DNA of 48,528 nt from positions 1-48,528 of the forward strand of contig NZ_JAECZA010000024.1 of the NCBI RefSeq assembly GCF_016056275.1, in the 5' to 3' direction. This DNA comes from Dendronalium phyllosphericum CENA369 (lineage in GTDB: Bacteria; Cyanobacteriota; Cyanobacteriia; Cyanobacteriales; Nostocaceae). Below the pieces are notes generated by a model. That model worked only from the letters and a program-made list of their open reading frames with translations. It was not told the DNA's origin and did no database searches. Positions 32,961 through 42,340 of the stretch are shown here, piece by piece (position 1 is the stretch's first letter; the number at the start of each line of letters is the position of its first letter). The position numbers were made by a program, and so were the translations under genes.

Positions 32961-35090
32961 TTACACTACTTGAAAACTAAAATAGAGACTTGCCCAATTA
33001 TTCACATCCAACACATAGGATTCAACTGCCGTACTATTGATTTCAGCTTGGACTGCACTGGCATTATGCAAATCTTGCAGCACAGCTTGGGCAACTTCTA
33101 AAGGGTTGATTAAAGGGGCAATAGGCTGTTGTTCTCCTGTAGGATACTTAGCAGTTTCTAAAGCTTTGAAAGTTTCGCTGAAAGGGTTAGTGCTGAAGAT
33201 CAATTGATGTTCGCAATCGTAAGCTGGCCCTGAAATCATCCATTCAGATGCGGTAATAGTTTGTGGTAAGGTGAGGGTTTCTTGAGGGGCGATGACTACT
33301 TGCTTGAGCAAAGGTTTCGTTTCTGAATTGTTTGGTTCTTGGGGAGTTTGCCAAGGATAAAATGCGATCGCTGTCCTATTGTTCTTTAATCCCACTAGCA
33401 TTAAATATACTGGGCGATCGCCATTATTCTGCACTCGATATTGCATCCGGCTGCCGATAGGCACAATGGGAGTGCTGAGTGCTGAGTGCTGAGTACTGAG
33501 TTTTTTAGTTGTCCTTTCAGTAGTAATTCGCCCTGTTTCGCGTTGCATGACTACGCGAGGCGATATACCGCTAATTATCTCTAGGGTTCCTTTAACTTGT
33601 AAGTGGGAAGAACCTTCATTTTCTGTGAGTCGCCATAACTTGGCTGCTTGCAGGGTTGGCAATTTTGGCACTAATCGTTGTACTGCGACTTTTACTGCTT
33701 CTCCAACTTCCCCAGCAGTATTGGAAATTAGTTCGCCGCCCAATGTAAATAAACCATAGCGACTGGTAGTTTGGGGAAGTTTGCCAAACACGTAATCAGC
33801 TGCTTGTTCTCCCGCTACTACAGTAGAAACGCGGGCAATTCCAGCAAAGACACTTGTCGCGTCTACTCGCTCAATTCTTTCGAGTCCGGTATCTAGGGCA
33901 ACTATTAAATTAATATTTCGAGGTAACACGCGAACTGCTTCTTGGCATTGTCCGATTTGTGGAGGATTTGCGCCTTCAACTTTAGAAATTCGAGCTTTAG
34001 CTGTTAACCCAGTACGCGATCGCAATACTAACCGCTCTCCTGTTAATAAACTCAGTTGGGAATTGACTCCGTAGTGTTCCAGTACTTGGGGAGGTAGCCC
34101 CCCCAACCACAGAGTAGCTGTTTTTTCTTCTTCAATAGCGATCGCCGTGCCTTCTGAACTAACGCTATTGTCTAAAAATAGAGAAGTGACAGGTAACGTC
34201 TCTACTTCTTGTTGATTTTTCTTACTAGTCAACAAACCTGGCTGCTGTTTGCTACCCAGCTTGGACATCGAACTTCCCACATGGGATAGACTAACTTGAA
34301 TTGTCCTTGCTGGCGTAGTTTCCCAAAGGTATTGCGTTAAGGCGTAGGTAAATAACCCCGCACTAAAACCCGAAAATTGTAATTCTCTGGCGAACTGCTT
34401 CGGGTTGGAAGTAGCATACAGCACAATCGGATTGCTGGATAAATTCTGAGTTTGCAGTTTTTGGAGGAATTCGAGTTCTGTTGTTGCTAGCTGTGCTGCT
34501 AATAGTTCTGGGCGGGAACGAATTTTCAATCCTGCTAGCGGGACTGGATCGGGAGTATAGTAGCTAGTATCTAATACTGCTGTAACGCGTTCCGTGGGGA
34601 GCGATCGCAACAACAGCAGCAAAGTTTCTTCCAACAAATAGTCAACTATTTTCTCGTCTTGATTTTCATTGGCTGGAACTAAAGCATTTTGCAGTGTATC
34701 TGAAGATTCTAACTGGATGCGAGTACCGCAGCCGCTAAAGTGGAAAACAACTACATCGTCGGATTTTGCTTGCTTACCCAGACGATCTAAAAAAGCTGCC
34801 TCAATAAAGTCTCTGCTAGCTTGTTCCTCTGTTAAAGTCAAAATATCTGAGGCTTGGAAGCCAAACCGATGAATCAACAATTCTTTTTGCAGTTCCACAT
34901 CGGTGAGACAGCCACTCAAAGATGGACTTTTTTGGTATTGATTGATGCCTACTAGTAATGCTAATTTGCGCGGATTAGGTTGTGCTAAAGCTTGGTAATA
35001 GCGATCGCCTAAAGTTAACCACTCAGCCTCAGTTACACCCAACACCGCGAGTATCGAGCCAATCCGTTGTAAAAAAGTCCGACGCTTCAT
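32961..35090 (-). CDS. caspase-fold protein without catalytic residues, with DUF4384-like C-terminus
   Basis: The 709-aa protein starts with a twin-arginine-like leader (MKRRTFLQRIG), then a caspase p20-like domain: RKLALLVGINQYQKSPSLSG (41-60), CLTDVELQKELL, and VVVFHFSGCGTRIQ (113-126). The usual catalytic His of SGHG is Cys121, and the usual catalytic Cys of the DxC motif is Ser176 (AVLDTSYYTP). Both members of the dyad are lost, so it should be a pseudo-protease. The rest (about 300-709) is beta-rich and ends in a domain of the DUF4384 kind (YRVQNNGDRPVYLMLVGLKN..TAIAFYPW..MISGPAYDCEHQ). A scaffolding or inhibitory role in a caspase-like network is an inference. A heptamer repeat is inserted near residue 535. 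Confidence 0.85.
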   Translation of the reverse strand: MKRRTFLQRIGSILAVLGVTEAEWLTLGDRYYQALAQPNPRKLALLVGINQYQKSPSLSGCLTDVELQKELLIHRFGFQASDILTLTEEQASRDFIEAAFLDRLGKQAKSDDVVVFHFSGCGTRIQLESSDTLQNALVPANENQDEKIVDYLLEETLLLLLRSLPTERVTAVLDTSYYTPDPVPLAGLKIRSRPELLAAQLATTELEFLQKLQTQNLSSNPIVLYATSNPKQFARELQFSGFSAGLFTYALTQYLWETTPARTIQVSLSHVGSSMSKLGSKQQPGLLTSKKNQQEVETLPVTSLFLDNSVSSEGTAIAIEEEKTATLWLGGLPPQVLEHYGVNSQLSLLTGERLVLRSRTGLTAKARISKVEGANPPQIGQCQEAVRVLPRNINLIVALDTGLERIERVDATSVFAGIARVSTVVAGEQAADYVFGKLPQTTSRYGLFTLGGELISNTAGEVGEAVKVAVQRLVPKLPTLQAAKLWRLTENEGSSHLQVKGTLEIISGISPRVVMQRETGRITTERTTKKLSTQHSALSTPIVPIGSRMQYRVQNNGDRPVYLMLVGLKNNRTAIAFYPWQTPQEPNNSETKPLLKQVVIAPQETLTLPQTITASEWMISGPAYDCEHQLIFSTNPFSETFKALETAKYPTGEQQPIAPLINPLEVAQAVLQDLHNASAVQAEINSTAVESYVLDVNNWASLYFSFQVV
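33471..33500. repeat. heptamer repeat inside the caspase-like gene
   Basis: AGTGCTG repeats (four units, last degenerate) lie within the coding sequence and encode KLSTQHSALSTP on the minus strand. The same heptamer (as CTCAGCA) forms an intergenic array at 47581-47612. The reading frame is kept. Confidence 0.85.
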
Positions 35091-35277
35091 AATTAGCCAT
35101 CAGTTATTAGCCCGTCAGCTAACAGCTGAAAGGGCTGAAATCTGTGTGTAAAGTTCAAATTTATACTTATTGCCTATTGACTAAGAAGAATTCAGGATGA
35201 ATTCTATGTGATTGGTGGCAAAGAAAGGGGATTTATCTATTGAGAAGAAGACAAGCCTTAAAACTTAACTAAATTGA

Positions 35278-35298
35278 AACCCCTGAATTTTTGGGGTT
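35278..35298 (-). terminator. probable terminator of sat
   Basis: On the minus strand AACCCC and GGGGTT (35278-35283, 35293-35298) form a 6-bp stem around a 9-nt A-rich loop, followed by TCAATTT. It lies 34 bp after the sat stop codon. Confidence 0.55.
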
Positions 35299-35331
35299 AT
35301 TCTGAATACTGACTCCTCCTCATAGACTATC

Positions 35332-36510
35332 CTAAACCAAGACTGGTATTTGCATTGCCCGCGCCAGTTCTGCTGCCACTTCCGGACGGGAAAATTCTGG
35401 TGGTGGCAATTCACCACGACGCAGCATTTCTCTAACTTTTGTTCCCGACAGGTGAATGCGTTCTTCTGGTTTGCTGGGACTAGTTTTGGTTGTCGCCATT
35501 TGTTTGGTGCGCGTGCAGTAGAAAGCGTGTTCAAATTTCATGGGCACGATCCCCAATTCAGCAGGCTCAAACTCATCAAAGATGTACTGTGCATCGTAAG
35601 TGCCGTAGTAGTTACCAACACCTGCATGATCCCGCCCGACAATAAAGTGAGTACAACCGTAATTTTTGCGGATTAAAGCATGGAAAATTGCCTCACGAGG
35701 CCCAGCGTAACGCATTGCCGACGGATTAATTGCTAAAATCACGCGATCGTGGGGATAATAGTGTTCCAGCAAAATTTCATAGCAGCGCATCCGCACATCG
35801 GCGGGAATGTCATCATCTTTGGTTGCCCCTACCAACGGGTGCAAAAATAAAGCATCAACTGTTTCCAAGGCACACTTTTGGATATATTCATGGGCGCGAT
35901 GGATGGGATTACGGGTTTGGAAACCAACAATGGTTTTCCAGCCATTTTCGCGGAATATCTGGCGGGAGGCGGCTGGATCTATTTGGTAGGCAGGAAACTG
36001 GGGATGGGGATCGCGTTGCAGTAGCCAGATATCACCAGCAAGATGTACAGAACATTGGTTATAAACGACTTGCACGCCTGGATGATTAGCATCATCGGTG
36101 CGATAGACATTGATTGCTTCTTTGGTCTTATCGTAACTATACTTTTGCGTGAGTTGCAAAACTCCGATATACCGACCTTTGGGGTTATCTAGACGGATTA
36201 AGCTACCTTCTTTTAGGGAAGCAGCAACTTCTTCTGCTACCGAAAGTGTAATCGGAATTGACCACACAAAACCGTTGGCCAGTCGCATTTCTGTAACCAC
36301 GCGCTCGTAGTCTGCTTGGTTCATAAAACCCGTGAGTGGACTAAAACCGCCGATCGCAATCATTTCTAAATCCGAAACCGCTCGTTCGTCAAGTTGCACT
36401 CGCGGCAAAAACTCGGCTTTTGAGAGAAATTCTTCCCTTTGTTCGGGTGTGGCGATGCAATTAATTAACTGTCCACCGTGCGGTGCAATGGCATCTGGAT
36501 GGTGACTCAA
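35332..36510 (-). CDS. sat: sulfate adenylyltransferase (ATP sulfurylase)
   Basis: It makes adenosine 5'-phosphosulfate from sulfate and ATP, the first step of sulfate assimilation. The 392-aa homomeric type has an N-terminal PUA-like part ([20 protein letters not shown]) and the nucleotidyl transferase part with the signature [20 protein letters not shown] (about 195-214, HxxH included), [12 protein letters not shown]-type loop ([20 protein letters not shown]) and [20 protein letters not shown] (about 290-309). No APS kinase domain is fused. It is divergent from the thioredoxin-fold gene across a 375-bp spacer. Confidence 0.95.
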   Translation of the reverse strand: MSHHPDAIAPHGGQLINCIATPEQREEFLSKAEFLPRVQLDERAVSDLEMIAIGGFSPLTGFMNQADYERVVTEMRLANGFVWSIPITLSVAEEVAASLKEGSLIRLDNPKGRYIGVLQLTQKYSYDKTKEAINVYRTDDANHPGVQVVYNQCSVHLAGDIWLLQRDPHPQFPAYQIDPAASRQIFRENGWKTIVGFQTRNPIHRAHEYIQKCALETVDALFLHPLVGATKDDDIPADVRMRCYEILLEHYYPHDRVILAINPSAMRYAGPREAIFHALIRKNYGCTHFIVGRDHAGVGNYYGTYDAQYIFDEFEPAELGIVPMKFEHAFYCTRTKQMATTKTSPSKPEERIHLSGTKVREMLRRGELPPPEFSRPEVAAELARAMQIPVLV

Positions 36511-36885
36511 CGTAAATCCCCTCTTCTGTTTGCGTTAACTGCTATTGTTTCAGACTATGTACTAACTTATCAAAATGCTGGTACGGAGAGAAAAAGAGTT
36601 TGTATAGAAGACTAGCTTTTTACTTTCTTCTCTGCGCTCTCTGTGCCTCTGCGGTTGAAAAATTATTGATATAATCACACAGAGGTACACAAAGCGATCG
36701 CAAAAATCAGATACTGGCGCTTCAAGTATAATTCAGTGAAAAATACCTAAACTATCAACTGCTTAGAAGTATAGGCACTCATGCCTAAAACATCAAACTT
36801 ACGTTAATTTATCAAATTTTTAGTGATATGTTGAAAACATAGTAATAATAAAAGCCGTTTTCCGAGTCTAGATATAGGGTGAATC
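36511..36885. other. divergent spacer between sat and the thioredoxin-fold gene
   Basis: The 375-bp region contains one HIP1 site (about 36694) and otherwise AT-rich sequence that must hold promoters for both genes. An AGGGTG site precedes the ATG at 36886. No ORF is supported. Confidence 0.45.
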
Positions 36886-37467
36886 ATGGCTTTAACAACT
36901 TCAACTATGTTGCCGTTAGGCACAAAAGCCCCAGATTTTAATCTACCAGAAGTAGTATCTGGGAGAACAACTACACTTGCTACTTTTGCAGACAAAAAAG
37001 CACTGTTGGTAATGTTCATTTGTCGGCATTGTCCGTTTGTAAAGCACGTGCAACAAGAATTAGCGCAGTTAGGTAAAGATTATTTCACAAGCGATTTAGC
37101 GATCGTTGCCATCAGTGCTAATGATGCTAAAAATTATCCCGATGATGCGCCAGAGTCATTAAAGGCATTTGCCACAGAACAAGGATTTACTTTTACCTTA
37201 TGCTACGACGAAACTCAGGAAACAGCGAAAGCTTATACAGCAGCTTGCACGCCTGATTTTTTTGTCTTTGATGCAGAACGAAAACTTGTCTATCGCGGAC
37301 AATTGGATGATAGTCGCCCCAGTAATGGTAAACCCGTAACAGGTGCAGATTTACGTGCCGCTATTGACGCAGTGTTAGCGAATAAACCCGTGACGGACGA
37401 ACAAAAGCCAAGTGTTGGTTGCAATATTAAATGGAAACCTGAGAACGCACCCAGTTATTTTGGTTGA
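36886..37467 (+). CDS. thioredoxin-fold (AhpC/TSA-like) redox protein
   Basis: The 193-aa soluble protein has the N-terminal peroxiredoxin-like entry (LPLGTKAPDFNLPEVVSG), a redox centre FICRHCPFVKHVQQEL with a C-x-x-C pair (CRHC, about 45-48), and the thioredoxin-fold cis-Pro block CTPDFFVFDAE. The end PSVGCNIKWK contains another cysteine. Proteins of this type, related to TlpA/ResA and AhpC, act in thiol-disulfide exchange. No signal peptide is present, so it works in the cytoplasm. The partner is unknown. Confidence 0.88.
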   Translation: MALTTSTMLPLGTKAPDFNLPEVVSGRTTTLATFADKKALLVMFICRHCPFVKHVQQELAQLGKDYFTSDLAIVAISANDAKNYPDDAPESLKAFATEQGFTFTLCYDETQETAKAYTAACTPDFFVFDAERKLVYRGQLDDSRPSNGKPVTGADLRAAIDAVLANKPVTDEQKPSVGCNIKWKPENAPSYFG

Positions 37468-37589
37468 TATTATATCTATACTTTCAATTTGGTGTAGTGT
37501 TTCACCATTTATTCATCCGCAGCTTCGCACTCCAATTCATACTGAATTCTGGCTTCTGACTCCTGAATTCTATTTTGATAACAAAATTA

Positions 37590-37633
37590 AAATTCTCCCC
37601 CACTCAACATAGATGATGGGTAGGGGAGAATTT
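37590..37633. terminator. bidirectional terminator between convergent genes
   Basis: AAATTCTCCCC (37590-37600) pairs exactly with GGGGAGAATTT (37623-37633), loop 22 nt. The flanks are A-rich on the left and T/A-rich on the right, so it can serve both the thioredoxin-fold gene and the 37647 gene. Confidence 0.65.
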
Positions 37634-37646
37634 AAATTGCTATCTA

Positions 37647-38165
37647 TTAATGTTTAATTTCTAAATTGAGGATGTAACATCCGAGTTGGACTTTTTCTCC
37701 CCATAATTCGTATTCCAGCCGTAGATGCTCTGGTAATGAATGTCCGTTTAGCGACAAGTTAGTTGTAAAATTGCGTAAGCGAATCGGATCGCTAGGTTGC
37801 AATGACTCAGTTGGCAACCAGTAGCGGCTAACGCCATAAACGCCTTGTTCCCAGAAGTGACGGTAACTGACTTGACCGTTACCTTGCATAGTCATGATTA
37901 CCCGGTAAGGGGAAATTTCCAGCCATAAGATTCTGGGACTGTTAGGCGCATAAGCTTTGCTGATTTTTGGAGTCAGAGTCTTCTCATCCTCGCAATTGAA
38001 GGAACTACCCACTTCGCAGGTAATTAGAGGAGGTGCAGTCAACAGTAAATGAAATCGGTCAACGTCTTTTTGATACAGCGTCCCGGCCGTTTCAACAACA
38101 GACCAGAATGGCAGATCGGTAGAAATAAGTGATAAGCACACGGGCTTGCGGTGATGGGTCAGCAT
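37647..38165 (-). CDS. conserved cyanobacterial hypothetical protein
   Basis: This 172-aa soluble protein has no recognisable domain. It has a beta-rich look (RILWLEISPYRVIMTMQGNG, then EYELWGEKVQLGCYILNLEI) and a central proline- and cysteine-containing segment (TAPPLITCEVGSSFNCEDEK). No signal peptide or membrane helix is visible. I do not recognise the family. It is convergent with the thioredoxin-fold gene, which implies no functional link. Confidence 0.6.
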   Translation of the reverse strand: MLTHHRKPVCLSLISTDLPFWSVVETAGTLYQKDVDRFHLLLTAPPLITCEVGSSFNCEDEKTLTPKISKAYAPNSPRILWLEISPYRVIMTMQGNGQVSYRHFWEQGVYGVSRYWLPTESLQPSDPIRLRNFTTNLSLNGHSLPEHLRLEYELWGEKVQLGCYILNLEIKH

Positions 38166-38637
38166 GGGAGCGATAAGGGCTAAAAGCTAATGAACAAGTT
38201 AACTCAACACAAGTATCTCTAGCAGGTCATGGTAAGCAATTAAATAGTAAAACATGCTTAATATTAACTGAATATGCTTATTTAGTAAGCTAGATAGATA
38301 CAAATGAAAAGTAAAATATTAATAAATAAACAGTAAAAACGATACTTTTTCTACGGAGAGTAAAGCTATAAGTAAAGCTAGTGAATACTTAAATTTTTGT
38401 GAATAATTCAGATGAGAGCATCAAGACAGCAGAAGTCTTTGGAGAAGCATAAGACACCTAAAATAGTGTCTTATGAAAGAATAACCGAACATCAGAATCA
38501 CTTTTAATAGATTTGATGAAATTTCATAGAATGAAAAGCGATACCATACTAGAGAGGAAGTCATCGGTGGCTGCATAACTCACTAATGAACTCCCGATAT
38601 ATCAAAAATCAGTATATTTAAAAGTCAGTGTATCCTA
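38166..38637. other. leader region of aroA
   Basis: The 472-bp spacer is AT-rich and contains a perfect 10-bp hairpin CATAAGACAC/GTGTCTTATG (38448-38457, 38466-38475; loop 8 nt). No ORF of note. The hairpin is 163 bp upstream of aroA and could end a short leader RNA or bind a regulator. Confidence 0.45.
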
Positions 38638-39987
38638 ATGTCGGCTTCTGTTATAACCGTAGAAACTCAAGAAGACCTTTCTCACAAGTTAATTATCCAA
38701 CAACCCGCTGTTGGGCTATCTTTACAAGGCAGCATCCGAGTACCGGGAGATAAATCTATCTCTCATCGCGCTCTGATGTTGGGTGCTTTGGCTCAAGGGG
38801 AAACTGAGATCCAAGGTCTGCTGTTAGGAGAAGACCCCCGCAGCACTGCTAGCTGTTTTCAAGCTTTGGGCGCGGAAATTTCTGAATTAAATACAGAATT
38901 AGTGCGGATTAAAGGCATTGGTTTGGGGAATTTGCAAGAACCAGTTGATGTGTTGAATGCTGGTAACTCTGGTACAACGCTGCGGCTGATGTTAGGAATT
39001 TTGGCATCTCATTCGGGGCGCTTTTTTACAGTCACAGGCGATAGTTCTTTGCGATCGCGTCCGATGTCCCGTGTCGTGAAACCTTTGCAACAAATGGGGG
39101 CGCAAATTTGGGGACGTAAAGGCAATTCTTTAGCACCACTTGCAATTCAAGGACAAGTTCTTAAACCCACTCACTACAATTCCCCCATTGCCTCAGCCCA
39201 AGTTAAATCCTGTATATTACTTGCAGGTCTATTGACTGAGGGACAAACCACTGTTATAGAGCCTGCTATTTCCCGCGACCACAGCGAACGGATGCTGAGG
39301 GCGTTTGGTGCAGACCTGACCACAGACCCAGAAGCCAAAAGCGTTACTATTAATGGCCCCGCTCAACTGTTCGGGCAAAAGGTAATTGTACCAGGCGATA
39401 TCAGTTCCGCTGCCTTTTGGTTAGTGGCTGGGGCAATTGTCCCAGGTTCGGAGTTGGTAATTGAGAATGTCGGCGTGAATCCTACCCGTACAGGCATTTT
39501 AGAAGCTTTGGATTTAATGGGAGCAGATATCCAACTGGAAAATCAGCGAGAAGTTGCTGGCGAACCAGTGGCCGATCTGCGAGTACGTTCTAGTCGCTTA
39601 AAAAGCTGCACGATTGCGGGGGAGATCATACCGAGATTGATTGATGAAATTCCCATTTTGGCAGTGGCGGCGGTGTTTGCCGAAGGTACAACAATTATTC
39701 GGGATGCAGAAGAGTTGCGAGTTAAAGAAAGCGATCGCATCGCCGTAATGGCACAACAACTGCATAAAATGGGAGCGAAAGTGACTGAATTACCCGACGG
39801 TATGGAAATTACTGGCGGGACTCCTTTAGCGGGTACTGATGTTGATAGCCATACAGATCATCGCATTGCCATGAGTCTAGCGATCGCTGCTTTAGTTGCC
39901 ACGGGAATTACGACAATTCACCGCGCAGAAGCAGCAGCCATTTCCTATCCCAACTTCACTGCGACATTGCAACAAGCGATCGGCTAA
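38638..39987 (+). CDS. aroA: 3-phosphoshikimate 1-carboxyvinyltransferase (EPSP synthase)
   Basis: AroA joins shikimate-3-phosphate and phosphoenolpyruvate in the chorismate pathway. The 449-aa protein shows the two family signatures: [20 protein letters not shown] (about 36-55) and [20 protein letters not shown] (about 108-127). Other blocks are [44 protein letters not shown] and [13 protein letters not shown]. The glycine in LNAGNSGTT and the later motif spacing suggest a class II (glyphosate-tolerant type) enzyme, as in many cyanobacteria, but this needs alignment. No other aromatic pathway gene is nearby. Confidence 0.95.
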   Translation: MSASVITVETQEDLSHKLIIQQPAVGLSLQGSIRVPGDKSISHRALMLGALAQGETEIQGLLLGEDPRSTASCFQALGAEISELNTELVRIKGIGLGNLQEPVDVLNAGNSGTTLRLMLGILASHSGRFFTVTGDSSLRSRPMSRVVKPLQQMGAQIWGRKGNSLAPLAIQGQVLKPTHYNSPIASAQVKSCILLAGLLTEGQTTVIEPAISRDHSERMLRAFGADLTTDPEAKSVTINGPAQLFGQKVIVPGDISSAAFWLVAGAIVPGSELVIENVGVNPTRTGILEALDLMGADIQLENQREVAGEPVADLRVRSSRLKSCTIAGEIIPRLIDEIPILAVAAVFAEGTTIIRDAEELRVKESDRIAVMAQQLHKMGAKVTELPDGMEITGGTPLAGTDVDSHTDHRIAMSLAIAALVATGITTIHRAEAAAISYPNFTATLQQAIG

Positions 39988-40097
39988 ATTTACTCACAAA
40001 GAATTATGTTACTCCCTTTACTTGTTTTATAGTCAAGGGAGTAATAATTTAATATTGAATTTTCTGTTACACGCCTACCTAGTTATGAAAGCATAAA

Positions 40098-40140
40098 TTA
40101 GGAGTTAGAAGTGGTCTAGATTCTGGACTCTAACTCCTAA
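40098..40140. terminator. bidirectional terminator between aroA and the amidase-like gene
   Basis: TTAGGAGTTAG (40098-40108) pairs exactly with CTAACTCCTAA (40130-40140), loop 21 nt. It overlaps the last codon and stop of the minus-strand gene at 40137. Confidence 0.65.
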
Positions 40141-42089
40141 ATTCTGACTTTTTGAGGTCGAATATGTCTGATTAGATAATTTAACAGACGATAGCCAAAT
40201 GCCTTGCTGGAAGTATTAACCGAACTACTCAAATAGACTAAATGATTCCAGCCTGATTTCAACACATCACTTTGTGTAACACGAACAGATATAGGGTCAT
40301 ATCCTCCCCATACTCCCATATCCTCAAGTACGTTGTAAATTAATCGCTGATAAGGCTTCGATTCCCTAGCAGGCAATACATTCCATGAATCCAACCCCCA
40401 AACTGATTGAATTGAACCAACAGCGAAAACTCTAGCACCACTAGGAGCCGTAAAATATACACCATGCGATGTTTGCACTGCGTTCATCGGTAGAGTACCG
40501 ACAAATGATTGAGAAACATTAGAAGTCGCAGGAATAGGATTAGGGATATTTGATTCAAAAATAATACAGTCCAAAAATTTGGGCGTACCTGGTTTGGTTA
40601 GAGGCTGTGCGCGAGGATCTGGATCGACATGATCCCATTCATAACCAAGTAATTGAGTCAATTTAGAACCTGCCGTTAAGCCAGTTCCCCTGAAAACATC
40701 ATGGTCTTTTTTGACCGTGAGATCGTAGCCTCCAAAAGCATTTCCAATATCCCCGATATAACCAACACCAAATAAACCACACTCACCTGTTATTTTGCAT
40801 CCATCGAATGTTTGGCCAAGTAAATCTGGGTCGCGAAAACGGTAAGTAGGGGGAAAATTAACTGTGTCTTCTACATAGTTAGAGATAACACCGCCGGCCA
40901 TTGGATCGTTCAGTTTATAAAGATCGGCGGTTCTATAGTCATCATGCCATTTGATATTCCAGTAACAAGTGTTCGCTGACAATGAAAGGATATGTACGCC
41001 ACCTTCTACTGCTTCTTTTATTGCCTTATATTCTTTGAAGCTCCAGTATTCATCATGACCGCTATTCATAAAAACGCGATATTTTTTGACAAAATCTGAG
41101 CCTTTTTTATCGATATCTTGACCAGAACAGTAAGAAACTCGATAGCAATTCTTTTCTAACCAACGAATAGTATTAGCTTCCCAGCGTAGGGGATTGCTAT
41201 TCACCATTTTGGGATTATAACAGTTACCTTCCCACGGGCGATCGTGGGTAATTTGTAGTGCCCTTTCTTCGATTGAATATGTTGATTTTCTGTTGGCTTT
41301 ATCGTATGCAAAGCTGTTGTAAGCAAGGTGAGTTGCAAACCCAAACTTATAAAGAATATCAGATTTGAGATAATCGTCTCGCAGAATAAAGAATGCTAAA
41401 CATTGTTTAGTTGTTATTTTATCGGTGAGTTTAACCATATAACAACCAGTAACCCAAGTATCATCGGTTGCAAGGCTATAAGTTTTCACCCAGTCATAAC
41501 GAACTAGCTTGGTTTTATCGTCAACTTTCTCGTTAGATGTTGGTTGATTGATTGCTGCAATATTATCAACTGTGCTGACCAATCTTGCACCTACACCTCC
41601 GTAATACCCCAACCTATAAACTTCGATTTTGATGTCTCCTGGAGTTAGAACACTTGCAATTACATCAATCGATTCACCTTTGTTAATAGATTCGGCACTC
41701 ATATAAGCGGCAATCTCTAGACTTGTCGCATAGTTAATTTTTGTCCAATTTTTAGTTCCTCGTTTTAAATTTTCTAAAAATATTGGATGATTAACGACAT
41801 GTTTGCTGACAGCATCACCGAATTTTATTCGCTTGATTTTTCCTTCAATCGAAATGTCTTTGAAATAGTAAACATCTTCATAGTCTCTTTCCGAAAAAAT
41901 AGTAGTTAATGATGAAATATCTTTAATATTGGCATCATCAAATTCTAAATAGTCTCTTTCCGAAAAAATAGCAGTTACTAATGAACTGTCTTTACTATCG
42001 ACATCGTCAAGTTCTAACTCAGGGCTGTTCGATTTCAGACTTTCAGCAGTTGCATAATCAACAAAATTAGGCTCTGTTGGTAAGGACAT
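40137..42089 (-). CDS. N,N-dimethylformamidase large-subunit-like protein
   Basis: The 650-aa protein resembles the C-terminal domain of the N,N-dimethylformamidase beta subunit. Blocks seen are VYRLGYYGGVGARLVSTV (about 155-172), ILYKFGFATHLAYNSFAYDK, RALQITHDRPWEGNCYNPKM, RVFMNSGHDEYWSFKEYKAI and GGVHILSLSANTCYWNIKWH. An enzyme that hydrolyses amides or a related secreted carbohydrate-active role is possible; the true substrate in cyanobacteria is unknown. The N-terminal 70 residues are acidic and contain a 23-residue duplication (IFSERDY at two sites). No signal peptide is visible. Start at 42089; no neighbour suggests a pathway. Confidence 0.75.
   Translation of the reverse strand: MSLPTEPNFVDYATAESLKSNSPELELDDVDSKDSSLVTAIFSERDYLEFDDANIKDISSLTTIFSERDYEDVYYFKDISIEGKIKRIKFGDAVSKHVVNHPIFLENLKRGTKNWTKINYATSLEIAAYMSAESINKGESIDVIASVLTPGDIKIEVYRLGYYGGVGARLVSTVDNIAAINQPTSNEKVDDKTKLVRYDWVKTYSLATDDTWVTGCYMVKLTDKITTKQCLAFFILRDDYLKSDILYKFGFATHLAYNSFAYDKANRKSTYSIEERALQITHDRPWEGNCYNPKMVNSNPLRWEANTIRWLEKNCYRVSYCSGQDIDKKGSDFVKKYRVFMNSGHDEYWSFKEYKAIKEAVEGGVHILSLSANTCYWNIKWHDDYRTADLYKLNDPMAGGVISNYVEDTVNFPPTYRFRDPDLLGQTFDGCKITGECGLFGVGYIGDIGNAFGGYDLTVKKDHDVFRGTGLTAGSKLTQLLGYEWDHVDPDPRAQPLTKPGTPKFLDCIIFESNIPNPIPATSNVSQSFVGTLPMNAVQTSHGVYFTAPSGARVFAVGSIQSVWGLDSWNVLPARESKPYQRLIYNVLEDMGVWGGYDPISVRVTQSDVLKSGWNHLVYLSSSVNTSSKAFGYRLLNYLIRHIRPQKVRI
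41881..41971 (-). repeat. 69-bp in-frame duplication in the amidase-like gene
   Basis: The 22-bp block beginning TAGTCTCTTTCCGAAAA occurs at 41881-41902 and 41950-41971, 69 bp apart, giving two IFSERDY segments 23 residues apart in the N-terminal extension. Confidence 0.75.
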
Positions 42090-42195
42090 GGTGAGTGATT
42101 CTCCAGTTCTATCAGAACTTTCGCAATGGTAATAATTCAGTTGTTAGCATCAGGATTTACTTAAATTTAGGGTAGTTTTACTACCTAAAATAGGA

Positions 42196-42340
42196 CTATT
42201 AGATAGAATTTCACTATCTCAACCACAACTATTAGATAGAGTTTTACTACCTAAACCACAACTATTAGATAGAGCTTTACTATCTCAACCACAACTATTA
42301 GATAGAGTTTTACCACCAAAACTACAACTATTAGATAGAT
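42196..42340. repeat. 33-bp tandem array
   Basis: Five copies, each beginning CTATTAGATAGA, start at 42196, 42229, 42262, 42295 and 42328 (exactly 33 bp apart). A degenerate unit precedes them (42163-42195). The unit alternates TTTTACTACCTAAACCACAA with TTTCACTATCTCAACCACAA-type middles. No start codon, no unique spacers. Confidence 0.9.

Noticed and set aside
35265-35534. 89-codon minus-strand frame overlapping sat
   Set aside because: It lies mainly within sat in another frame and covers its terminator.
42196-42340. Possible CRISPR array
   Set aside because: The 33-bp units are contiguous and nearly identical along their full length, so there are no repeat-spacer alternations.
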